Assembly: GCA_016716085.1 (NCBI GenBank)
Contig: JADJWY010000023.1
Location: 434,001 to 498,000 of the forward strand
Length of the DNA: 64,000 bases
Source of the DNA: Hahellaceae bacterium
GTDB lineage: Bacteria > Pseudomonadota > Gammaproteobacteria > Pseudomonadales > Oleiphilaceae
Reading direction: 5' to 3'
Shown here: positions 54,421-62,587 of the stretch, one piece after another
Layout: each line of letters opens with the position of its first letter
Numbering within the stretch: position 1 is the stretch's first letter
Translations under genes and position numbers: made by a program
The notes under the pieces: model-generated
What the model was told of the DNA's origin: nothing
What the model saw: the letters and a program-made list of their open reading frames with translations, nothing else
Databases searched by the model: none

Positions 54421-55557
54421 ATGCGCCATTTCCGCAGCGTACTCGCTTTCAAATTAACAGGGGTAAGCGCCCTGACCCTTGCGTCCGTGGCCTTCGCGGG
54501 AGACTATGAAGAGTGCCTTCTCACCGCGGTTGAGCATGCTGCCGATTCCGAAAGCGTCGCGGAAATTGTGAAAAGTTGCGAAGCCAAAAAGCAACTTAAA
54601 GATCAGTCGTTAGAGCCCTCTGTTCGTAAATGTCTACTGAGCGGTGCTCTCTCCGCAGATCAGCTTTTGACAGCGCAGACTCTCAAAGAGAGTTGTGATC
54701 TGCTAAGAAAAAACGAGCCAGAGGTTCCAGAGCGCCTGGTACAGGAAAAACTCATCGAAAATAACCCTTACGTTCTGGCGGCGCACAAACGTAACTTTAT
54801 CATGCCGGCAACCTACGTCGACGAACCAAACCAGGCCCCTTATAAGTCCAGCCAGGATCTGTATCCGGGCATTACAGACCCTATCCAGCATGGTGAGGTC
54901 AAGATGCAGATGAGCCTAAAAGTGCCGCTTACTTACAATGATATCTTTTTTTCAAGCGATGCGCTGTATTTTGGCTTCACCCTGAAGTCTTTCTGGCAAG
55001 TTTATAACCACGAGATTTCTGCACCCTTTCGGGAGACAAATTATAACCCTGAGTTTTTCTACGATATCACCTTTCCCACGAAGGATCTGAATGGCATCAT
55101 TCTTACCCGCTACGGTCTTGAACATGAATCCAATGGACGCTCCCAGCTGCTGAGTCGCAGTTGGAACCGGGCGTATGTCATGCTGGGATATGGTCAATCA
55201 AATTGGGGAATTAGTTTTCGACCCTGGTATCGGATTCCCGAGGAAGCAAAGGAAGATGATGGCGACCCCACGACTCCGCCCCCTGCCCCTGGCGACGATA
55301 ATCCGGACATCGAAACCTACATGGGACATTTTGAGGTGGTCGGCGCCTACAAACACGGAAAACTCGAATACAACGCCATGATCCGACAGAACTTCAATTC
55401 AGGTTATGGCGCCTATGAACTCAGTATGTCGTTTCCACTGTGGGGACGGTTGCGGGGCTATGCGGAATTTTTTGATGGCTACGGGGAAAGTTTAATCGAC
55501 TACAATCATCGGATAACGCGCGTGGGTATTGGCCTCCTTCTCACAGGCATACTTTGA
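54421..55557 (+). CDS. pldA: Outer-membrane phospholipase A (OMPLA)
   Basis: A 378-residue outer-membrane beta-barrel that hydrolyses phospholipids that reach the outer leaflet. The catalytic triad is in YGLEHESNGRSQLLSRSWNR: His235, Ser237 and Asn249, with the same 2- and 12-residue spacing as E. coli His142/Ser144/Asn156. A signal peptide ends near residue 27. Before the barrel is an extra domain of about 90 residues with paired cysteines (32, 53, 71, 92), absent from E. coli PldA, and one loop carries an acidic Pro-rich insert. The start ATG at 54421 has no clear SD. Confidence 0.9.
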   Translation: MRHFRSVLAFKLTGVSALTLASVAFAGDYEECLLTAVEHAADSESVAEIVKSCEAKKQLKDQSLEPSVRKCLLSGALSADQLLTAQTLKESCDLLRKNEPEVPERLVQEKLIENNPYVLAAHKRNFIMPATYVDEPNQAPYKSSQDLYPGITDPIQHGEVKMQMSLKVPLTYNDIFFSSDALYFGFTLKSFWQVYNHEISAPFRETNYNPEFFYDITFPTKDLNGIILTRYGLEHESNGRSQLLSRSWNRAYVMLGYGQSNWGISFRPWYRIPEEAKEDDGDPTTPPPAPGDDNPDIETYMGHFEVVGAYKHGKLEYNAMIRQNFNSGYGAYELSMSFPLWGRLRGYAEFFDGYGESLIDYNHRITRVGIGLLLTGIL

Positions 55558-55828
55558 CGGTATAGACTTCTGGTTTTCCGACCATTCCTTGGTCAACATG
55601 GCGACTTTATGAGCCACCTTTGACCGTTGATTTTGCATAGCTGACTTTGTATTCAGGTTAAAATCAGCGCTCTTTTGGGTCAGGTTTCCGACGGACAATG
55701 CCATTAACTTAAGGAATTCTGGTTTATTTACAGCCAGTTGTATCAGTGATACCGTGGCTATCCGTTAACGAACTAAAGGGCAAGGTAATGATCTGTTCAA
55801 CTTTCGACCCAAATAGTGCAAATATTAA
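55558..55828. other. Intergenic stretch without recognisable genes
   Basis: Between pldA and the IS5 remnant I see no convincing coding frame, RNA or terminator. A short minus-strand open frame overlapping the pldA end has no protein-like features. Confidence 0.5.
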
Positions 55829-56353
55829 GGAAGGTCTGAATAATCCTATGTATTTTCAGGCCACTTCTGTTAGTTGATAGTTTTATCTCAAAAAAATGGG
55901 TAAATCTTGTCTTTCTGCCGCTTTTAGCGGCCGTCAGCGCCATTTTCAGGCGCACCTCTCCCGTCAGGAGAGGTGATAATGCCTATTGGCCATCACCAGG
56001 TTGGCCAAGGCACACTTCGTGAATACCGCGTGGGCATTCTTGTCCAAGCCTCGGTAACGCACTTTCTTATAGCCAAATTGGCCTTTCAAAATGCCAAACA
56101 GATGCTCAACCCGCGATCGGATTTTCGATTTGTGCCGATTGCTCGATCTCTCCTGTTCGCTCAGCTGTCGGTGACGGCTACCTTTTCGCTGGGTAAAGTC
56201 CTTAGCGTTTGGTGATCGCTCGTGAATCACCCGCTTCTGCCCGGTGTAGGCAGAATCACCCCATACACGCGTTTCGTTGCCATGGAGTAAGTCGCCCAGC
56301 ACTTGTGAATCATGTACATTGGCGGGTGTCACCACCACGGAATGAATCGTGAC
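55829..56353 (-). mobile_element. IS5-family element remnant with 3' part of its transposase
   Basis: The terminal repeat GGAAGGTCTGAATAA at 55829 is of IS5 type. The minus-strand frame 56353-55964 encodes the C-terminal half of an IS5-family DDE transposase: HSVVVTPANVHDSQVLGDLL, VWGDSAYTGQ with the second Asp, and KSKIRSRVEHLFGILKGQFG with the catalytic Glu, then KVRYRGLDKNAHAVFTKCAL. The N-terminal half is missing where the IS66 element begins, and no matching half lies beyond it, so a deletion accompanied insertion. A CACCTCTCC/GGAGAGGTG hairpin (55953-55975) straddles the gene end. Confidence 0.75.
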
Positions 56354-56427
56354 CTTACGGCAACCTAGCGCAACTTCCTGAACCGATTCTGTTTGAATGA
56401 CCTCTCTGCCACAGGAGGTCAATTGCC

Positions 56428-56844
56428 ATGTCGTCAACGTCACCCGCTTCTTCAGCGGATTTGCACCCGCTCGCCCGTAATTTCAATGTATGGCGCAAAC
56501 AGCGCCTCGCCCGGCGTTCGCCAGTACCTGCCGACCTGCGTCAGCGTGCGGTAGACTTACTGCCTCACTATCCGCAAATTCGTCTGAGCAAGGCACTGGG
56601 TGTGACGCCCAAGATGCTCAAACAGTGGCGTGATGATCGCGTCGGCGTTGAAGACAGCCGCTGCGAATCCCCATTTATCGCGGTAACCCTGACAGCTGAA
56701 TCCGTCGTTTCGGAAACGTTGCCCGTCGATCTCACCCTGACGCTTCAGGAGCCGAACCGGGTCCGTATCCAGGGTCAACTGACCTTACGCCAACTGACAG
56801 CGCTGATGCAGGGACTGGGAGTCTCCGGGGAAGGGTTGTCATGA
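56428..56844 (+). CDS. IS66 accessory protein TnpA
   Basis: A 138-residue accessory protein of IS66 with an N-terminal HTH-like segment (RQRAVDLLPHYPQIRLSKAL then GVTPKMLKQW) and a C-terminal part typical of the family (FIAVTLTAE...LRQLTALMQGLG). Its stop overlaps the tnpB start (ATGA). Confidence 0.8.
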   Translation: MSSTSPASSADLHPLARNFNVWRKQRLARRSPVPADLRQRAVDLLPHYPQIRLSKALGVTPKMLKQWRDDRVGVEDSRCESPFIAVTLTAESVVSETLPVDLTLTLQEPNRVRIQGQLTLRQLTALMQGLGVSGEGLS

Positions 56845-57184
56845 TCCAGCTCATGGCTCACAGTCATGTATTGCTGGCCCGTCACCCGGCGGACTTTCGC
56901 CGGGGTATCGACGGTTTTCAGGCCCTGTGCCGGGATCAGTTAAAGCAGAACCCCAGGCAGGATACCGGTTCGTGTTCCTGAACCGTAACCGTACCCAGAT
57001 CCGTTTGCTGCGTTACGACGGCAATGGTTTCTGGTTGATGACCAAACGCCTGTCCAGCGGTCGATTCAGTCCGGTCGCGGGTCCGTTGGAGGAACCGGCC
57101 GGGGTATTGAGCGCACGCCAGTTGAGTCTGCTGCTCAAGGGGTTAGCGTTATCCGATGATGCTCACTTTAAAAAGCTGGCTTAA
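56841..57184 (+). pseudogene. IS66 accessory protein TnpB, frameshifted
   Basis: The ATG at 56841 gives MIQLMAHSHVLLARHPADFR and RGIDGFQALCRDQLKQNP, then shifts frame near 56960 to GYRFVFLNRNRTQIRLLRYD, GNGFWLMTKRLSSGRF and a C-terminus ending KKLA at 57184. Joined, it is a normal IS66 TnpB (PF05717-type) of about 114 residues. Confidence 0.8.
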
Positions 57185-57188
57185 GCCA

Positions 57189-58876
57189 ATGAATCATTTG
57201 CCATTTAAGCCATTTCCGGTAAGCTCTGCGCCACACGGTGAAGGAGCGCTTGTGAGTACCACGATTCTGGACATGGATGACGCTGAACTGGATGCGTTGA
57301 AGGCGCGGATTGTTGATGCGCAGGAACACGACCTGGCGCTGAGCAAGGCCGACATGGCCCTGCTGTGCGATGCCCTGGAGACTCTGGCCTTCCTGCAGGA
57401 GCGGCTGACCGACAAAGACATCACCCTGCACAAGATGCGCAAGCTGCTGGGCCTGGTCAAATCCTCTGAGAAGCTGCGGGATCTGACGGTCTCACCCAAG
57501 ACGGCAGAGTCCTCGCGATCCCGACCGGACAAACCGCATTCCGGTGCCTCCCGCCACAAAGCCCCGGCGCAAACACCGGCGGTGATTCATCATCCACTCG
57601 ATGGTCTGAAAAAGGGGATGACTGCCCGGCCTGCGGGATCGGCAAGGTCTACAAATATGAACCCGCCCGCCTGCTGCGGATCCGGGGCCCCCCCGCCCCC
57701 CCCCCCGCCCCCCGGGGGGCCCCCCCCCCCCCCGCCCCCCCGGCCCCCCCCCCCCGCCGCCGGCCGGCCGGCCCCCCCCCCCGCGGCGCCGCCCCCCCCG
57801 GACCCCCGCCCCCCCCCCCCCCCCCCCCCCCCCCCGGAGGCGGGGCGCCGCGGCCCCGCCCCCTTTCTATCGCCAGGAGAGCCTGCAGAATCTGCTGGGC
57901 GTGCCGGTCACCGCATCGACGGCATTCGACCAGTGCGAACAGGTCGCCAACGCCGTGCTCCCGGTGTTCCGTCACTTGCAGCAACGCGCTGCCGATGCCC
58001 GGCATTATCATCTGGATGACACCTCGCACCGGATTCTGGATCAGGCACCGATTCAGAAAAGAAACGCAACAGCCAGCGGGAGCAGTTGCGCACCGGGGTT
58101 TACAGCTCCGGGTTGATCGCGGAATTGGTCTCGGGCGAAACCATTATCCTGTTCCAGACCAACATCGGCCATGCTGGGGAATTCATCGATGAGATCTTGC
58201 AGCCGCGTGCGCCGGGCTTGCCGCCGCCGTTGATCATGAGCGATGCGCTGCCGCACAACAAACCCACGGTGAGGACCTGTATCCATGCGCTGTGCAACGC
58301 GCATGGGCGACGTCAGTACGTGGATGTGCACGACCACTTTACCGACAAGGTGGAATGGGTGCTGGAACGCTACGGTCAGATCTGGCGCTTCGACCGGGAG
58401 AGTCAGGAGCATGATCACACCCCGGCGGAACGGCTGGCTGGCACCGGCAACACTCGTTACCGGTGATGGAGGGGATCCGTCAGTGGGGCGCGGCACAACT
58501 GGTGGGAGGCGAAGACAGCCCTGTCGAGGGCAACAGCGGATTGGGCAAGGCGATAGCCTATTTCGACAAGCACTTCGACGGCCTGACGCGGTTCTGTACG
58601 CAGGAAGGCGCACGAATCGACAACAACATCATGGAGCGTCACCTGAAGCTGATCGTGCGTAACCGGAAAAACGCCAACTTCTACAAAACCGCTACCGGTG
58701 CTGCCATCGGGGATGTATTGACGTCGATCATTGCCACGGCTGCTCAGGCACAGATCAATCTCTTTGAGTACCTCAATGCCGTCCAACGGCATCGTGCCAG
58801 AGTGGCGGGAGATCCCGCTAAATGGTTGCCCTGGAATTATGCGATTCCATTGCAAGAGCAGAAAAGCGAAGGGTAG
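57189..58876 (+). pseudogene. IS66 transposase TnpC, disrupted
   Basis: The ATG at 57189 leads to the leucine-zipper-like N-terminus (DMALLCDALETLAFLQERLT). The zinc-finger and early catalytic regions are replaced by a G/C-only block (separate entry). Typical sequence resumes at FYRQESLQNLLGVPVTASTA, DARHYHLDDTSHRILDQ (Asp), GRRQYVDVHDHFTDKVEWVL and, after two more frameshifts, GEDSPVEGNSGLGKAIAYFD and ARIDNNIMERHLKLIVRNRK with the catalytic Glu. As written it cannot make a full transposase. Confidence 0.8.
57682..57863. other. Near-pure C/G block in tnpC
   Basis: 182 bases contain no T and only two A (57802 and 57838), mostly C runs, including 27 consecutive C at 57809-57835. Flanking sequence is ordinary tnpC, and the block is about the length of the coding segment it replaces (about 60 residues of the zinc-finger region). 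It is best read as a sequencing or consensus failure rather than biology. Confidence 0.85.
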
Positions 58877-58897
58877 TCACGCTCGCGTGCCGTAAGC

Positions 58898-59065
58898 TCA
58901 CGTCAAACTTGTCTGAGACACCTCATGATCGAGTTTACGACGCCAATAGACAAACTGGTGGTAGCTGATGCCTTCGCGCTCTGCGTAAGCTGCACCGGAT
59001 AATCCTGAATCACGCCATGCGTGAATGCGTCGCTGCCAGAGATGTTCAAGTTGAAGTCGTGTCAT
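58898..59065 (-). CDS. Second IS66-type orfA, short and truncated
   Basis: The 55-residue frame begins MTRLQLEHLWQRRIHAWRDS, followed by GLSGAAYAEREGISYHQFVY and WRRKL, the pattern of IS66 helper proteins (aW..SGLs...fa...gis...F..WRR). AGGAGA lies 6 bases before the ATG. It ends within two bases of the end of the neighbouring IS66, so its 3' part was probably lost when that element inserted. Confidence 0.6.
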   Translation of the reverse strand: MTRLQLEHLWQRRIHAWRDSGLSGAAYAEREGISYHQFVYWRRKLDHEVSQTSLT

Positions 59066-59083
59066 GGGTTTCTCCTGTTAATT

Positions 59084-59470
59084 TCAGACAGGAGTCAGAC
59101 TGACAGACCGTGAATCGGATGGGTAGACGAGAATTTGTTGGCGCTTACGATCTACATAGGTAAGTGGATTCCCACCAACATACCCATAGGTATTGACGCC
59201 TCCCCGCAACCCAATCGGATCACTCTGAACATAGCGCCCAACACTCGGGTCATAGTCCCGGAAGTAGTTGTAACTATAGCCCGTTTCAGGGTCGGCATAC
59301 TGACCCGGAAAGCGCAGTGGCTGGGCTAGTGTTCCGATGGTTTGCGTTACTTCGCCAAATGGTGTTTGCTCAGTCTGCCAGACGACCGCCTGGCTCTGGT
59401 CGGTGGCCATCTGAGGTGTGCCCAGATGGTCGGTGATGACGTAGTAGGTCTGAGTGTCGGCAACTGCCGA
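59084..59470 (-). pseudogene. Rhs core C-terminal fragment
   Basis: The frame opens right after a stop at 59471-59473 and encodes YYVITDHLGTPQMATDQ, PLRFPGQYADPETGYSYNYF and YDPSVGRYVQSDPIGLRGG, then YGYVGGNPLTYVD, the conserved end of an Rhs core. It then diverges into sequence ending SVSLTPV that belongs to the IS66-like leader. The nucleotide sequence around YVQSDPIGLRGG matches the other Rhs fragment near 34.7 kb closely. Confidence 0.75.
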
Positions 59471-59586
59471 TTAGCAGAACTAAGAGGTCAGCCCGGGGGC
59501 GACCAAAATCACTCCTTTATTGAAGCTTGCTAAACGGGCACAATTTTCCACTCGGCTGCCCTGTCAAATCAAAGATGGCTCTTCTC

Positions 59587-59886
59587 TCATCGTTCCGCTA
59601 AGTAGTTGTCAATATTCATTCTCTCATGCAGAACTCTAATCACTTCAATCCCGCCGTCTACAAGCAAATAGATCAGCAAGTGATGTTTATGATGGTGAAT
59701 CCTAACAGGAGGATCAAACTCTGGTCTCTCTGCTGAGATTAGCGGCTGATCAGATAATAGCATCAAAGTATTCTCAATATCGTCGAGGTAGCGGTCTGCC
59801 TGCTCCTCGCCCCATTTATCGAATGTGTTCAACCAGATCCCTACCAGATCGTCGGCAGCGTGAGGGCGCCTGAGAATTACACCCAT
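59587..59886 (-). CDS. parE: ParE-family toxin
   Basis: A 99-residue RelE/ParE-fold toxin: VILRRPHAADDLVGIWLNTF at the N-terminus, then RYLDDIENTLMLLSDQPLIS, and HHHKHHLLIYLLVDGGIEVI with VLHERM at the end (family Y-x-I-x-Y...VLHxRM). ParE toxins poison gyrase. The ATG overlaps the parD stop (TAATG), so expression is coupled. Confidence 0.88.
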   Translation of the reverse strand: MGVILRRPHAADDLVGIWLNTFDKWGEEQADRYLDDIENTLMLLSDQPLISAERPEFDPPVRIHHHKHHLLIYLLVDGGIEVIRVLHERMNIDNYLAER

Positions 59887-60137
59887 TAACGACCCGACTT
59901 ACCAAGCTCTGCACGAGCCCGGGCTTTTATTTCAGTCATATCCAGCTGTGTCGACTCGCCACTTTGAATGCCTGCCGCGATGGCTGTTTGCATTTCCTGA
60001 TGCGCAAGTTGGCGTTCCTGGTCTTTTCTGATCAGGTCGCGAATATAATCACTATTATTAGCGTATCGACCGGTGTGTATACGATCTTGAACCCACTTTC
60101 TCATGGGTTCCGGAATCGATATATTCATAGTAGCCAT
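59886..60137 (-). CDS. parD: ParD-family antitoxin
   Basis: An antitoxin of 83 residues from the ATG at 60137 (MATMNISIPEPMRKWVQDRI). It has the ribbon-helix-helix N-terminus NISIPEPM, then YANNSDYIRDLIRKDQE, typical of type II ParD, and an acidic C-terminal toxin-binding tail. RHH antitoxins repress their own operon; the palindromic CAAAGATTGACAATCTTTG just upstream (60175-60195) is a candidate operator. Confidence 0.87.
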   Translation of the reverse strand: MATMNISIPEPMRKWVQDRIHTGRYANNSDYIRDLIRKDQERQLAHQEMQTAIAAGIQSGESTQLDMTEIKARARAELGKSGR

Positions 60138-60523
60138 CACAGAGATACCCGCTTGAAATAACACCAACTATTGTGGCAAAGATTGACAATCTTTGCCACT
60201 ACTTCGAGTTGAGCGTTCTTCCGTAAGATCTAGCCGTGAACCGGAATGCGTTATGGCTGAGTTGTTGCTTCCCTAGGGGTTCGGTTAGCAATGATAGAGA
60301 AACAGAATTTACTCCGCGTTAAAGGCTACGCCCACTTTTGCCGATTAGCAGAATAAGAATACCAGCGACATTTAGCCGCGGGGAAAGCAAAAAAAAGCGG
60401 CAATCATTGCCTGTATTCGAAAGATGGTTGTGGTGCTCAATTCGATGGTAAGAATTGGAAAGCCATGGAATCCAGAAATGGTTTAATTCGGGCGCTTGAC
60501 ACCATAGTCACTTGTTAGCCTAG
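60138..60523. other. Non-coding stretch between parDE and the split nucleotidyltransferase gene
   Basis: Contains the parD operator-like palindrome (AAAGATTGACAATCTTT, about 60178-60194) and the second copy of TGCCGATTAGCAGAA (60339-60353), whose first copy is at 59465-59479. Near its right end GGCTAAC (minus strand, about 60520-60514) follows the nucleotidyltransferase stop. I see no gene here. Confidence 0.5.
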
Positions 60524-60697
60524 CTACTCATTGAGAACCAAGTGAAATAGTTCATTTAGCCGCACCATTTCCTGCTCTCTATCTGATCTCGGCAATTTGA
60601 TATCTTCTAGCCGAGATAACTCTGCTTCAATATACTTATTCAAAGCCGGAATGGCTGGGGCCAACATCTTCTCTTCACTAACTTTTTTTCTTTCTAG

Positions 60698-61549
60698 GGG
60701 CTGTTGCCGTTTCGATGTAAGCTTTTGATTTAAGGTAGCAAACCCGTATCATTGTGATTCTCACAACACAACAACAAGGGTTTGCTATGCCGCGGCTATT
60801 GCTCAGTGCTGAGCTATGGCCGAAGCTACTGGGAATCTTGCTCCAACTGGGCGTATATAACAAGCCGAATCTATACCTCATGGTGGAGGGTATGCTGTAT
60901 CGGTTACGCACGGGTTTGCCTTGGCGGATCTGCCGGAGTACTTCGGCCATTGGAATGCTGTTTACAAGAAGTTTAACGCCCTGGTCAGCCAGAGGCGTTT
61001 GGACGAAGGTGTTTGATTTTCTCGTTACTGAACCTGACTTGGAATGGGAATTTATCGATGGCAGCTATATCAAAGCTCACCAGCATAGTGCCGGTGCTGC
61101 AGGGTCTAGCGATCAGGCCATAGGGCCGAGTCGAGCTGGGAAAACAAGCAAAATCCACATGGTAGTAGATGCCTTTGGGCTCCCATTAAATTCGAAGTTA
61201 CAGGGGGACAGATACATGATTCAACGGCTGCTGACGCGATTATTGAAGAAATTCCGGCGGCTGATTTCGTGATTGCAGACAAAGGTTATGATAAAGAATC
61301 ACTGAGAGAGATCATTCGATCGAAAGGTTCAATTCCGATGATTCCGCGGAAAAGCAATTCAAAAACGGGTAACGATGACATTGACTGGAATCTTTATGGG
61401 AACAGGCACTTAATCGAGAATGTTTTTGCGCGTCTGAAGCACTATCGGGCACTTGCGACAAGATACGATAAACTGAAGCGAAACTTTGAGTCGAATGTGG
61501 CTATGGCATGTGCTCTGCTATGGTTGCCCATGTGAAACGGCAACAGCCC
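60698..61549 (+). mobile_element. IS5-family insertion sequence, 852 bp
   Basis: Perfect 16-bp terminal inverted repeats GGGCTGTTGCCGTTTC (60698-60713) and its complement (61534-61549), flanked by the target duplication CTAG (60694-60697 and 61550-61553), as expected for the YTAR target of IS5. It interrupts the nucleotidyltransferase gene. Confidence 0.9.
60787..61535 (+). pseudogene. IS5-family transposase, frameshifted
   Basis: The ATG at 60787 gives MPRLLLSAELWPKLLGILLQ and LYLMVEGMLYRLRTGLPWR. The segment LPEYFGHWNAVYKKFNA is one frame over, then the first frame resumes with GVWTKVFDFLVTEPDLEWEF and IDGSYIKAHQHSAGAA (first Asp). A third shift leads to VTGGQIHDSTAADAIIEEIP, ADKGYDKESLREIIR (second Asp) and HLIENVFARLKHYRALATRY (Glu). 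Three indels mean no full transposase is encoded as written. Confidence 0.85.
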
Positions 61550-62169
61550 CTAGCAAGCTATGAACTGTTTCCAACAGTGCACTGTCGGTTACAAGGTTAA
61601 GAACCTTATCGAATTCAATTGGCGCAGCAGTGCCGAATTCCTCCAACCACTTAATTGCGAACAGAGGCCTCAACACATAGAAATATTTCTTTAGCGGCAC
61701 TATTTCTTCTCTGAGGTACCCCCTGTAATTGGTTTTAGCCATACTGCGATAATGGTAAATACCTTTTTCTACCGAGTATAAATCAGGCAATAGGTTCAAG
61801 GCATGTTCTCTAAAGGATCCGTCTGCGATGTAAGTGATAGGAGATTGAATCCATTCAACGAATGCCGGATTTGATCTCCAAAATAGCTTTAGCGCCTTCC
61901 TTACATCCCACCCGTTCAAATCAATTTCATCAATTATCGGATATTCAATAACATCCCTACGATCTTCTAAATCTACTGCTAAGTACCAATCTTTTTTTCG
62001 CGAATAGATGAAACGGACATCATAATCGCTGTTTGGGGAAGCAAAGCCCCAAGCCCTGCTGCCGGACTCAATAGCCATGATGATTCTAACACCTTCTTTT
62101 TCTTCTGTGTTTCTCAGGCGTTTGATAATAATTTCTTCTACATCAGCATCTATCATCGAAATTCTCTGT

Positions 62170-62256
62170 GGCTAACGCTAATATTCAGCGGCTCCAGACT
62201 AGGGCGTCCGGTGGGGGCCCATTTGGGCCGCAACGAACTGGAATGACTGGTTAGGC
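62170..62256 (-). repeat. attC-like integron recombination site
   Basis: On the minus strand the site begins GCCTAAC (62256-62250), which overlaps the stop of the 107-residue gene, and ends GTTAGCC (62176-62170) just before the nucleotidyltransferase start. The 87 bases between are partly self-complementary (TAAC...ATTC on both arms) with an internal GGCCC/GGGCC stem. This is the R''...R' pattern of cassette attC sites, though the right core deviates from GTTRRRY by one base. Confidence 0.5.
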
Positions 62257-62574
62257 ATGTCGCTGCCAAGACCTTGCCACACCGATCGTAGAGATCTGTA
62301 CGAAGTGAGTCAGCCTAAGGTCGGCAATACGCACCTCTCCAAGCTGCAAAAACTGCTGCACGGTTAGCGCTGCTAATTCCGAAGTAACCTGAACAGCTTT
62401 CGTACGAGAAACCGCTACCCAAACCTCAGAGTCCGAGCCCCAAGGGCTAAGCAACTTTCGAAACCTCTTCTGATCGAAGCAAACAGCATCACCAACAAAC
62501 GACCATTCTCCAGTTGGTTCACCTGCTTGCCCCCGCGGTTCGAATAACGCTGCGTATATCTCTCGGCTATCCAT
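62251..62574 (-). CDS. Hypothetical cassette protein
   Basis: A 107-residue protein (MDSREIYAALFEPRGQAGEP onward) that I do not recognise. It has no signal peptide or membrane helix. The motif VWVAVSRTKAVQVTSELAAL suggests an alpha/beta fold. GTTAGGC lies 7 bases before its start and its stop codon is inside GCCTAAC of the attC-like site. Both placements are typical of integron gene cassettes. Confidence 0.55.
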   Translation of the reverse strand: MDSREIYAALFEPRGQAGEPTGEWSFVGDAVCFDQKRFRKLLSPWGSDSEVWVAVSRTKAVQVTSELAALTVQQFLQLGEVRIADLRLTHFVQISTIGVARSWQRHA

Positions 62575-62587
62575 CTATGTGCCTAAC

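Larger units (their letters stand above)
56354..58896 (+). mobile_element. IS66-family element with tnpA, tnpB and tnpC
   Basis: The three-gene order is that of IS66. Imperfect terminal repeats begin CTTACGGCA at 56354 and, on the opposite strand, at 58896 (CTTACGGCACGCGAGCGTGAC reads inward there, with matching CTTACGGCA, AGCG and AC). I find no 8-bp target duplication, so the flanks have probably rearranged. It lies between an IS5 remnant and a truncated second IS66-type orfA. Confidence 0.72.
60524..62156 (-). pseudogene. Nucleotidyltransferase-superfamily gene split by an IS
   Basis: The 5' part (62156-61554) encodes IIMAIESGSRAWGFASPNSD YD-type sequence: a GSRAWG/SDYDVR nucleotidyltransferase motif of the PF10127 (YcgL/RlaP-like) group, then FVEWIQSPITY and KTNYRGYL. 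The 3' part (60697-60524) reads RKKVSEEKMLAPAIPALNKY and ends HLVLNE. Removing the IS and one CTAG copy restores a continuous frame of about 258 residues. It appears to be a cassette gene: GTTAGCC lies just before its start and GGCTAAC just after its stop. Confidence 0.8.

Noticed and set aside
57156..58019. Proline-rich protein encoded across the C/G block
   Set aside because: The poly-Pro arises from the artefactual C runs, and the flanking sequence is tnpC in two frames.
60754..61535. Programmed frameshift in the IS5 transposase
   Set aside because: Some IS5 groups use one -1 shift, but here three indels are needed, two of them compensating, so programmed recoding does not explain it.
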